A stretch of DNA of 8,016 nucleotides, taken from Bacillota bacterium. Lineage in GTDB: Bacteria; Bacillota; Bacilli; Alicyclobacillales; Alicyclobacillaceae. The stretch covers positions 1 to 8,016 of the forward strand of contig JAKADF010000134.1 of assembly GCA_021820805.1 (NCBI GenBank). Reading direction: 5' to 3'. Below the pieces are notes generated by a model that saw only the letters and a list, made by a program, of their open reading frames with translations, did no database searches and was not told the DNA's origin. Shown one piece after another: positions 1 to 6,620 of the stretch. The position numbers were made by a program, and so were the translations under genes. The first letter of the stretch is position 1, and each line of letters starts with the position of its first letter.

Positions 1-1
1 T

Positions 2-241
2 GATATATCACAAAAAGTTGAAGAAGTGATTGCAAAGGTTCACAAAGATTATGGTAGAGATGTTTTTGGGTTTGGGGAGGCCATCCATCGTAAGTATCCG
101 TATCGATGGAAAAGAATGAAACAAAACTGGAATAAAACCTTTAAAACAGTAAGTGTTTCCGTTGAAACACGGGTACATATTGAGCGTGTAGGATTAGCAG
201 GTCCACCTTTGCAGTATAAAGAAAATGAAATCCAAAGGTAA
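2..241 (+). CDS. gerC: GerC-type spore germinant receptor lipoprotein, C-terminal end (5' partial)
   Basis: This is the C-terminal end of a Ger(x)C-family subunit, normally a lipoprotein on the outer surface of the spore inner membrane that works with GerA and GerB. The frame is open to the left edge, so the internal GTG at 26 is not the real start; 79 codons are visible before the TAA at 239. The segment aligns by eye with the end of the complete GerC at 5379-6620: both have a G-x-G motif, a PY-x-W motif (PYRW here, PYDW there), K-x-NW and a final GPPL. The signal peptide, lipobox and N-terminal domains lie outside the window. It converges with the gerB at 250-1383, with only eight bases between the stops. 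It could be the last gene of another gerABC operon to the left, or the displaced gerC partner of the minus-strand gerAB pair. Confidence 0.88.
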   Translation, partial: DISQKVEEVIAKVHKDYGRDVFGFGEAIHRKYPYRWKRMKQNWNKTFKTVSVSVETRVHIERVGLAGPPLQYKENEIQR

Positions 242-249
242 AAATTTAA

Positions 250-1383
250 TTACTGCTCTGTTGCAGGTGTTTTGTTTGCACCGACCTTTTTTCGAATGAT
301 GCCGATAATCCAAAGGATAAGCGGGATCGCGACAATATCGATGGGGAATATATAAGGTGTCCAGATTTTTGTCGGGTATTCCATTGCTGCTGCATCAATA
401 TCGGGAAATGCAACGGCAATCACAAACGAAATAATTGCCGCTATCCAGACCATGTTTTTCCAATTTTTTATACCCAACCATTGTGCTGTCCCGTAACTCA
501 TAATAAATAAATACATACTTAATTTGATAAAAACGCTAAGCAGCCAAAGGATAACGACTAATGCATCTATGTTTTGGATGAATTCCATAATTGAGATAAA
601 GCGAATCATACGGTTGAATGGGTACCACATATCTGCTGCTATATTTCCAAAGGTTAAAATAACCGTAAGAGTCGTGATACATATGACTATAGAAGAAACA
701 GTGACTCCCCATAACGCGCGCGGAAGTACTTTGTTCTGTTTAACCGCAAATGGCACAAGCATTATCAACATGGCGGATTCCCCTAAAAAACTTGTAATCG
801 GCAGAGAACCTTTCAAAATAGCTTGCCACCCGGAGTCAGCATAAACCGGAAGTATCCGATGCATGCGTAAGTTATTGACACTAAGAATTGTTACAATTAC
901 GAGCGTGATGATAATTAAGGGCCCAAAGATTTCACTGCAGCGGGCAATTGTTTCAATTCCTCCACTGTATGTCATATAAACAATAACCAAAGCAAGCATC
1001 AGTACTACAATCCATAAGGGTGTTTGATAAAAAAGTGACAGGTGTAAAAAGTCAGATGATTCACGCAGTATAACGCCCGAAACGGAGTACCACATAAAAA
1101 AATATGGAATCACTATAATTTTGCCTAGCCATTTGCCGAGTATAGTTTGGCTGTATTCAATGAATGTTTGATTTGGATAGAGGAGGCTTACTTTGACGAT
1201 GATGTAGGTAATCAGGATACTGGCTATACTTCCAATAATCATGGATATCCAGGCATCTTGTTTCGCATCACGGATTGCAGGTGCAATCGTTAAAAGAAGA
1301 GTCATACCAATTTCCATAGAAGCTATCATCCAAAAGATTTGTGAACTTGATATTTTCATTTTGTTAGACATAGACCATCTCAT
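250..1383 (-). CDS. gerB: GerB-type spore germinant receptor permease subunit
   Basis: This is a GerAB-family integral membrane subunit (spore germination permease, APC superfamily), thought to bind the germinant in the spore inner membrane. The 377-residue product matches the usual length of about 365 and has some ten hydrophobic segments, starting near residues 17-35, 45-68 and 88-105. Family signatures seen are YPNQTFIEY (69-77), IETIARCSEIFGP (143-155), FLGES (199-203), a NIDALVV segment near 271-277 and YIFPIDI near 344-350. The ATG at 1383 overlaps the gerA stop as ATGA, which suggests translational coupling. A second ATG at 1371 (residue 5) is possible; neither has a strong Shine-Dalgarno sequence. 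It is the distal gene of a gerA-gerB pair. No gerC follows on this strand; the gene stops eight bases from a convergent GerC. Sequence differences from the other gerB here suggest a different ligand (inference). Confidence 0.95.
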   Translation of the reverse strand: MRWSMSNKMKISSSQIFWMIASMEIGMTLLLTIAPAIRDAKQDAWISMIIGSIASILITYIIVKVSLLYPNQTFIEYSQTILGKWLGKIIVIPYFFMWYSVSGVILRESSDFLHLSLFYQTPLWIVVLMLALVIVYMTYSGGIETIARCSEIFGPLIIITLVIVTILSVNNLRMHRILPVYADSGWQAILKGSLPITSFLGESAMLIMLVPFAVKQNKVLPRALWGVTVSSIVICITTLTVILTFGNIAADMWYPFNRMIRFISIMEFIQNIDALVVILWLLSVFIKLSMYLFIMSYGTAQWLGIKNWKNMVWIAAIISFVIAVAFPDIDAAAMEYPTKIWTPYIFPIDIVAIPLILWIIGIIRKKVGANKTPATEQ

Positions 1384-3047
1384 CCATTCTTATCGCTCTT
1401 TTGTTTTGGCTTTGGTTGCTGGCCTTCGGGAATTCTCTTTTTATCCGAGCCAGATTGTAAGGGTGGACGATGGGTCATGCTCCATCTGGGACCTCGAATG
1501 AGTATATCTTTTAGATTTCCTGGAATTTGCGGTGCAGTTGGAGTAAGATATGGAATTCCGAAGGAGCGAAGGTTAACCAAATGAATAAGAATACAAGTGG
1601 CGCCAATCGCAATGCCAAGTAAGCCAAAAAAACCCGCCAATATTAGTATGGGAAACCGCAGGAGCCGATAAGCTGTTCCAAGATTATATCTAGGAATTGC
1701 AAATGAAGAGATGCCGGTTGTAGCAACGATGATTACTGTTGGAGCTGAGATGATTCCTGCTTGTACGGCAGCTTGTCCAATGACAAGTGCACCTACGATG
1801 CTAACAGCGGAACCAATTGGTTTTGGCAGTCGGACACCTGCTTCGCGTAAGCCTTCAAACATACCTTCCATAATTAAAGTTTCAACCATTGTTGGGAACG
1901 GGACACCCTCACGGGCTGCTGCGATGCTGATTAACAGGTTTGTTGGAATAAGCTGATGGTTATATGTCGTAACAGCGACGTAAAGTGAAGGAAGCAGTAA
2001 TGACATATTTAATAAAATCATCCGTAACCAACGAACAGCTGTTGTGTACAAAAACCGTTCATAATAATCTTCCGCTGCTTGAAGGCCAGCCCAAAAAGTC
2101 ATTGGGACAATAAGTGTAAATGGGGTTGTATCCACGAAAATAGCTACTTTTCCTTCCAATAAATTTGCACATACAACGTCAGGGCGCTCTGTATTCTGAA
2201 TTTGAGGGAAAGGAGAATAGGGAGCATCTTCAATAAAATCTTCTATGTATCCTGAGTCTAATATCCCGTCAATCTGTATCCTGTTTACTCTGTTACGAAC
2301 TTCTTCAAGGACGGAGTCAGGGGCTATCCCTTCAATATATGCAATGACAATGTCAGTTTGAGTTAATTCACCAAGTGATATTGACTCCATCTTCAGCCGC
2401 GAACTTTTAATTCTTCTGCGGACTAGGCTTGTATTTACACGCAGGGTTTCGGTGAACCCATCCCTTGGCCCTCGAATAGATATTTCGGCAGAAGGTTCCT
2501 CGACTGATCTTTTTTCGAATCCCTTAAGATCTCCGATTAAAGCTTTAGTATCTCCATCAATTAAAATCGTAATATTCGATTTTAAAATGCCATCTATCAC
2601 ATCGTGAACTGTACTTACTGTATTCACTTGAGCTACCGCTATCAGTTGTTGTTCGAGAATTTGACGGGATGACCGGACTTCTCCTAACCCATCGGGCAAA
2701 CCTTCGAACATTGTTGGCTTTAATACGACTTGATCAAGGGTTTTAGTGTCAATCAAACCGTCAATATAAATAATGGCCATCTTGATTTGAGAACTGCTTG
2801 GAATAAAGCGAAATATGACGTCGGAGCAATTTTGAAATTCCTTCATTAGAACTTGTAAGTTTATAGAAATGTCTGTACTTAAAACATCATTTTTAATGTT
2901 TGGAAGGAGCATTCCGCTTTGCTCTAATGCTTGTACTGATTTACGTAGTATCCTCTTTTGCCGTGGTTTACGAATCAAGCCCATGCTACGTTTGTACCCC
3001 CTTGGTACGATGGTTATATCTTTCCAGTAATGTAGGGGCTTATGCAT
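1380..3047 (-). CDS. gerA: GerA-type spore germinant receptor subunit (A subunit)
   Basis: This is a complete GerA-family A subunit, the component that assembles into the nutrient-gated inner-membrane channel of germinant receptors. At 555 residues it is nearer GerKA than GerAA (about 480). The N-terminal soluble part (about 1-300) contains the conserved RGPRDGFTE (192-200) and an NTSLVRRRI run (205-213). The membrane part (about 305-495) has EDYYERF (326-332), REGVPFPT (379-386), LIMEGMFEGLREAG (391-404), LVIGQAAVQAG (421-431) and LRSFGIPYLTP (493-503). The C-terminal tail is hydrophilic and rich in Pro, Lys and Gln. Residues 19-36 form a very basic stretch. The ATG at 3047 follows AAGGTG with a five-base gap, which supports this start. 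It lies upstream of gerB with a 4-bp overlap and is divergent from the kinase gene. A likely sigma-G promoter lies about 100 bp upstream. Confidence 0.96.
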   Translation of the reverse strand: MHKPLHYWKDITIVPRGYKRSMGLIRKPRQKRILRKSVQALEQSGMLLPNIKNDVLSTDISINLQVLMKEFQNCSDVIFRFIPSSSQIKMAIIYIDGLIDTKTLDQVVLKPTMFEGLPDGLGEVRSSRQILEQQLIAVAQVNTVSTVHDVIDGILKSNITILIDGDTKALIGDLKGFEKRSVEEPSAEISIRGPRDGFTETLRVNTSLVRRRIKSSRLKMESISLGELTQTDIVIAYIEGIAPDSVLEEVRNRVNRIQIDGILDSGYIEDFIEDAPYSPFPQIQNTERPDVVCANLLEGKVAIFVDTTPFTLIVPMTFWAGLQAAEDYYERFLYTTAVRWLRMILLNMSLLLPSLYVAVTTYNHQLIPTNLLISIAAAREGVPFPTMVETLIMEGMFEGLREAGVRLPKPIGSAVSIVGALVIGQAAVQAGIISAPTVIIVATTGISSFAIPRYNLGTAYRLLRFPILILAGFFGLLGIAIGATCILIHLVNLRSFGIPYLTPTAPQIPGNLKDILIRGPRWSMTHRPPLQSGSDKKRIPEGQQPKPKQKSDKNG

Positions 3048-3091
3048 ATCTGCACCTTGATTTCCGAATACTACCTGGTGAATTTTAGCAG

Positions 3092-3116
3092 GAGGTTTTT
3101 AAGCTGAAAAAACCTC
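3092..3116. other. inverted repeat in the gerA leader
   Basis: GAGGTTTTT at 3092-3100 is complementary to AAAAACCTC at 3108-3116, giving a 9-bp stem with a 7-base loop. It lies between the candidate sigma-G promoter and the gerA ribosome-binding site, so it would be part of the gerA leader transcript. No uridine run follows on either strand, so I do not call it a terminator. Read on the plus strand, its left arm includes AGGAGG, which may simply be part of the repeat. A role in leader folding is possible but unproven. Confidence 0.35.
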
Positions 3117-3151
3117 GCAGCATTAGACGGACTTTTAAGAATAAGTCGTCA

Positions 3152-3181
3152 TATAATAAAAGTTATATAGTTTCTTATTCA
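3152..3181 (-). promoter_or_regulatory. candidate sigma-G (forespore) promoter for gerA
   Basis: On the minus strand, TGAATA (3181-3176) is separated by 17 bases from TATTATA (3158-3152). The known forespore sigma-G pattern is roughly TGAATA, 17-18 bases, then CATnnTA, so only the first base of the -10 departs from it. GerA-family operons are normally sigma-G dependent, which fits. Transcription would begin near 3145, leaving a leader of about 98 bases before the gerA ATG. A second TGAATA lies 11 bases upstream (3192-3187), but its best -10 is poorer. Confidence 0.5.
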
Positions 3182-3334
3182 ATCCTTATTCATGCTTCCC
3201 GTGAACAACCTAGTGCAATAAAACTGTATCCATGTTAGGCTAAGTTTGTTAGTGTATTTTATGATACCAATGTCTGTCACTAGGGAATCTGTCTTTGCGC
3301 TCCCAAAATATCATACAGATTGTGTCATGAAAAA

Positions 3335-3354
3335 TGGTATAAATCATAAATGAT
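3335..3354 (+). promoter_or_regulatory. candidate extended -10 promoter with overlapping palindrome, upstream of the kinase gene
   Basis: TGGTATAAA (3335-3343) fits an extended -10 element (TGn-TATAAT) for the vegetative sigma factor. No good -35 is found at 17 bases. Transcription would begin near 3350, about 36 bases before the kinase TTG. A perfect palindrome, ATCAT-AA-ATGAT (3343-3354), covers the predicted start site and could be an operator. The evidence is pattern only. Confidence 0.33.
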
Positions 3355-3385
3355 AATGTGACAACGTGGGTGAAGGTGAGCAAAG

Positions 3386-4489
3386 TTGTTAAAAGACACG
3401 ATACGCACAATTCAAACCGCTGTTAAACAACTGGCAGACGTCAATTTTGCCTTAGATGAAGCTTTAATTGTGGCAATTACGGATGTTCGCGGCGATATTA
3501 TCTTTGCGAACAAAAAGTTCTGTGAAATATCAAAGTATACTTTGTCTGAGCTTTTAGGGAAAAACCATAGGATTGTTAGTTCAGATTATCATTCAGTAGA
3601 GTTCTATCGTGAAATGTACAGAGTAATTGCCCGAGGGAAAATTTGGAGAGGCGAATTCAAGAATCGAGCAAAAGATGGTTCAATCTATTGGATGGATTCG
3701 ACCATTGTGCCTCTTCTAAATGAACAAGGGAAACCGTACCGCTACGTGTCTTTTCGAATTGATATAACTGAGCGAAAAAAAGCTGAGGAAATCATTCGCA
3801 GAGCAGATAAGGTTGCAGCTGTTGAGCAATTAGCCTCTTCGATTGCGCATGAAATTCGTAATCCGTTAGCTGCAATAAAATGGTCAGTACAGTCACTTGA
3901 GTCCCACACAGAGGAAGATGAACAAAGAATCCAGTTGATTACATCTGAATTGGATAGAATTGATTCCATTGTCGGGGAATTTTTAATGCTTGCAAAACCG
4001 CATGCAGTCACATATCAGCATTATGATATGGTGCAGTTGTTGGAACAAGTAATATCGCTTATGAGTATCCAAAGAGGAAAGAAAAGGATTCAAATTACAA
4101 CAGAGTTTGAAGATAATATTCCTACAGTGTGCTGTGACAAAAATCAAATGCAGCAAGTGTTTATCAATGTAATAAAGAATGCAATTGAAGCAATGCCAAA
4201 CGGCGGAAATATTCGGGTGCAACTCGCAAAAGACGGAGATTACAGTGTGCTGATTCGGGTTATTGATGAAGGGGTTGGCATTCCGGAAGAAGTTGTCCCG
4301 AATCTTGGCGACCCATTTTTTACAACAAAAGAAAAAGGAACAGGTCTTGGCTTAATGGTCTGTGAAAAAATTATACGGGCACATCAAGGAGAGCTTTCGA
4401 TAAAAAGTAAATTGAACCAGGGTACAACCGTTGAAATTAAATTGCCGATTATAATCGAAAATGATTCACAGAGTGAAGCCAGAGCATAA
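3386..4489 (+). CDS. PAS-domain sensor histidine kinase, orphan
   Basis: This is a cytoplasmic sensor kinase expected to autophosphorylate on a histidine and pass the phosphate to a response regulator. It has 367 residues and no membrane segment. A PAS domain spans about 22-132, with DIIFANKKF (37-45), GEFKNRAKDGS (89-99) and the closing DITERKKAEE (126-135). The HisKA domain has H-box HEIRNPLAAIKW with H155. The ATPase domain has an N-box around N265 (KNAIEAMPNGG), G1 DEGVGIP (294-300), F-box DPFFTT (309-314) and G2 GTGLGL (318-323). All catalytic boxes are intact. The TTG start at 3386 is chosen because AAGGTG ends seven bases before it and an in-frame TGA lies just upstream. No response regulator is adjacent. 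The layout resembles orphan KinA/KinE-type sporulation kinases of Bacillales, but the NPLAAIKW box does not prove Spo0F as target. It is divergent from gerA. Confidence 0.93.
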   Translation: MLKDTIRTIQTAVKQLADVNFALDEALIVAITDVRGDIIFANKKFCEISKYTLSELLGKNHRIVSSDYHSVEFYREMYRVIARGKIWRGEFKNRAKDGSIYWMDSTIVPLLNEQGKPYRYVSFRIDITERKKAEEIIRRADKVAAVEQLASSIAHEIRNPLAAIKWSVQSLESHTEEDEQRIQLITSELDRIDSIVGEFLMLAKPHAVTYQHYDMVQLLEQVISLMSIQRGKKRIQITTEFEDNIPTVCCDKNQMQQVFINVIKNAIEAMPNGGNIRVQLAKDGDYSVLIRVIDEGVGIPEEVVPNLGDPFFTTKEKGTGLGLMVCEKIIRAHQGELSIKSKLNQGTTVEIKLPIIIENDSQSEARA

Positions 4490-4608
4490 CGAAAGAGAGA
4501 CATCTCAGTCATAACACTAACGGGCCCGAATACGGTTATTGTATATGGTGACTTTGTACACTCTTTTTCCAGAGTGAACGGTCTGTTTAGTGATATGGGG
4601 GGATATCC

Positions 4609-5157
4609 ATGCTTTCTTGGCTTCCTCTTGGCACAGGGCAGTATATTGTTCTTTGTTATTTGATTGGGCAGGTATCAATCTTATCTTGGCTATACCCCCC
4701 TCCGCAGAAAATCCCAGGTGTATACATCCAAATTCCGGATTTGATCGTACTTTTTGGCGTAACCATTGGAATTGTGTATGAGTGGTTTAAGGTGCTCTCT
4801 CGTCTGACGATTAGACAAGCGGTATTCTTTATGCTGGCGATAGTCATCCAAGTAGTGGAGCTTTTTGCCCTTTCTTTTTACATCATTTTCTGTTTCAATA
4901 AAACCTCATTTACGGTTTCCAGCATGGGATCCACAGCCACATCAAATCAACTTTTTCGCCATGGTTATGAGTTTCTTTATTATAGTGTTACAACGTTTAC
5001 AGGTACTGGCTACGGAGATGTAACACCAGTTTCAGCTGTTGCAAAAGAGTTTGCATCATGTGAGATGCTCTCAGGATGGATTATTAGCACACTGATGATG
5101 GCGATTTTAGGCTCAAAGATTTCATTATTCTTTTTTCATCGACGAAAAGGCGCTTAG
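4609..5157 (+). CDS. small potassium-channel-like membrane protein (ion channel family, variant filter)
   Basis: This is a 182-residue membrane protein with one pore module of the bacterial K+ channel (ion_trans_2) type. Hydrophobic segments lie near 10-30, 42-60, 70-96 (M1-like) and 153-176 (M2-like), with a pore helix near 120-130 (EFLYYSVTTF). The filter is GTGYGD (132-137) within TGTGYGDVTP. Aligned with KcsA TVGYGD, the GYGD core is kept, but the first filter Thr is Gly and the Val is Thr. The end is basic (HRRKGA), and no RCK or TrkA domain is attached. The ATG at 4609 has a GGGGGG run six bases upstream as Shine-Dalgarno. It follows the kinase gene by 119 bases on the same strand and could share its transcript. 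It converges with the last gene of the second germination operon, with no base between the stops. K+ selectivity is inferred, not shown. Confidence 0.82.
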   Translation: MLSWLPLGTGQYIVLCYLIGQVSILSWLYPPPQKIPGVYIQIPDLIVLFGVTIGIVYEWFKVLSRLTIRQAVFFMLAIVIQVVELFALSFYIIFCFNKTSFTVSSMGSTATSNQLFRHGYEFLYYSVTTFTGTGYGDVTPVSAVAKEFASCEMLSGWIISTLMMAILGSKISLFFFHRRKGA

Positions 5158-5382
5158 TTAGTGCAAAACAAATTTTCCAATCGGTTCGAAAAGCCCGCGA
5201 ATGCCTGACATCGGACTAGGTAAATTCAAATCAAGAATCAAGCTGGTTCCTGCTGTTGCAACGAGAACCATTACACAGAGAAAGACAGTCCATTCCTTTT
5301 TTGTGTTCACTGGGGCAAGGTAGTGCATTTGTACCCATGATAACCCGATAAGTGCAAATACGAATACGATTACCCGAATCAC
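5158..5382 (-). CDS. small two-helix membrane protein, D-type modulator of a germinant receptor operon
   Basis: The 74-residue product has two hydrophobic helices (about 2-20 and 31-50), a short polar loop with NTKKEW (26-31), and a tail with LPSP (54-57), LFEPIGK (64-70). Size, topology and position after gerC match the small D proteins found in some GerA-family operons of Bacillales (for example the gerK-linked one), which alter germinant responsiveness. They are unrelated to the lipoprotein GerD. The GTG start at 5382 overlaps the gerC stop as GTGA, suggesting translational coupling; upstream GGTGGTGG is a modest ribosome-binding site. It is the last gene of the minus-strand operon, and its TAA touches the stop of the channel gene. 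The family assignment rests on features and context. Confidence 0.78.
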   Translation of the reverse strand: MIRVIVFVFALIGLSWVQMHYLAPVNTKKEWTVFLCVMVLVATAGTSLILDLNLPSPMSGIRGLFEPIGKFVLH

Positions 5383-6620
5383 TCAGTGCCACCACCAATC
5401 TGCTCGGAAGTTTCGTTTTGTTGTAATATGCCACGGTGCGTTTTTCCATAAAGCGGTGGACCAGATTTGCCATTTTCAATGATTTTTGCTTGGGAAGTTA
5501 CACTGAATTGCACATTTTTTAGTTCTTCATGCCAGTTCTTCTTTAAACGCACCCAGTCATAGGGATGTTGGTGATATACGAATCGGCCGATACCAACTGC
5601 ATCTGAGTCGAATTTGGTAGTGAGTGTTTCAAGACATTCTTTGGATATTTGTTCAATATATCTATTTAAAGCATCCTGGAACATTTTCATGCTTACCGGG
5701 TCATCAGCGTCAAGACCGGTAGTATTTTCGGTGAGCATGGCTGAGCCTGATATTTCATATTTCACAGAAACATTATTACCCTTTATAAGGGTTTGAGATC
5801 TCCTCTTCGACTGGGTTAGGTCTACGCTTATATATCCGTTCGTTTTTGGAACACCAAAGGTCAAAGTCACATGCCGCAATCTTTGATTTAGGATTTGCAA
5901 CGCTATGGACTCTGGGGTGTTTAGATACCCCACCAACTTTAGGTCTCTAAACACAGCCACGTTTTGAAAAGTGAAATCTTTGGTTTCCTCCTTTTGTTTA
6001 TCCGAGCTGCCAGAACCGGATTCTGAGCTTAGTGAAATGGCACTCGTGAACTGATCCATTCCATCACTTGACGCTTGAATCAGGAAATCCATCAGTGTAG
6101 TGTTCACTCCGAGTAACTGACGCTCCAATTTGCGTACTGCTTCACTTGAAATACTTTCGAGTGGATAAGTAGTTGTGAGCAGAGGCAAAGCGTCACTGTC
6201 TTTTGCGACCAAAATCGCAGTTCTTAACCGATTGGGTGGGTTTCGACCATACCTGTCAAGGATTTGGTCCATTCCTTTTTTGGCCATGTTGTTACCTACT
6301 AAAATGACCCGTAAATGAGGTAAGTACATTTGACGAGGTAATTTTTGTTGAATTTTATGTTCTGCTTCACCAATCGATTGACCTCTCCCACTAACAACTA
6401 AGAAACTCTTTCCACTTTCTCCTTTACCGCTTCCTGATTGGGAACCACCTACCTGAGACGGAAGCGCTACTTGGACACTCACTTTAATTTGGTTATTATC
6501 CATTAAATCGACACCCTCCGCCATAACAAGTGCCAAATCGTTTACCTCTTTTCTATCCCAACATCCGGTGAGTGGCAGTGTAAGAAGCAAGGCAGCGGCA
6601 ATTATGAGTGCTTTACGCAT
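5379..6620 (-). CDS. gerC: GerC-type spore germinant receptor lipoprotein
   Basis: This is a complete Ger(x)C-family subunit, expected to be diacylglyceryl-modified and anchored on the outer face of the spore inner membrane, where it is needed for receptor function. The 413-residue product has a lipoprotein signal peptide with lipobox LTGC (17-20) followed by the family hallmark CWDRKEVNDLA (20-30). Later conserved parts are LPRQMYLPHLRVILVG (94-109), the GRNPPNR segment (125-131), GIGRF (343-347), HPYDW (352-356) and SGPPL (386-390). It is about 40 residues longer than B. subtilis GerAC, partly from Ser/Gly-rich stretches at 58-72 and 197-207. The ATG at 6620 has AAGAAGG seven bases upstream and overlaps the gerB end by eight bases. 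The order gerA-gerB-gerC-small D indicates one operon. Confidence 0.96.
   Translation of the reverse strand: MRKALIIAAALLLTLPLTGCWDRKEVNDLALVMAEGVDLMDNNQIKVSVQVALPSQVGGSQSGSGKGESGKSFLVVSGRGQSIGEAEHKIQQKLPRQMYLPHLRVILVGNNMAKKGMDQILDRYGRNPPNRLRTAILVAKDSDALPLLTTTYPLESISSEAVRKLERQLLGVNTTLMDFLIQASSDGMDQFTSAISLSSESGSGSSDKQKEETKDFTFQNVAVFRDLKLVGYLNTPESIALQILNQRLRHVTLTFGVPKTNGYISVDLTQSKRRSQTLIKGNNVSVKYEISGSAMLTENTTGLDADDPVSMKMFQDALNRYIEQISKECLETLTTKFDSDAVGIGRFVYHQHPYDWVRLKKNWHEELKNVQFSVTSQAKIIENGKSGPPLYGKTHRGILQQNETSEQIGGGTE

Noticed and set aside
266..292. Possible plus-strand terminator after the partial gerC (GGTG/CACC stem, then six T)
   Set aside because: The stem is only four or five base pairs, the T run starts four bases after it, and it lies within the gerB coding end.
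3104..3238. A 44-codon plus-strand frame starting with CTG eight bases after AGGAGG
   Set aside because: CTG is a rare start, the AGGAGG is one arm of an inverted repeat, and the frame runs over the likely gerA promoter. The product is basic with no recognisable motif.
3742..4222. Minus-strand frames opposite the kinase gene
   Set aside because: They mirror the kinase coding sequence, have Cys/His-rich improbable composition and no ribosome-binding site.
4521..4528. CGGGCCCG palindrome after the kinase gene
   Set aside because: A short self-complementary GC-rich site without a loop or T run; probably chance.
4559..4576. CACTCT/AGAGTG inverted repeat between kinase and channel genes
   Set aside because: It is a six-pair stem with no T run after it, so it is not a supported terminator; an operator role cannot be judged.
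5152..5166. GCGCT-TAGTT-AGTGC hairpin at the channel/D-gene junction
   Set aside because: The five-pair stem needs a G-U pair on one strand and has a mismatch on the other; no proper T run follows on the plus strand.
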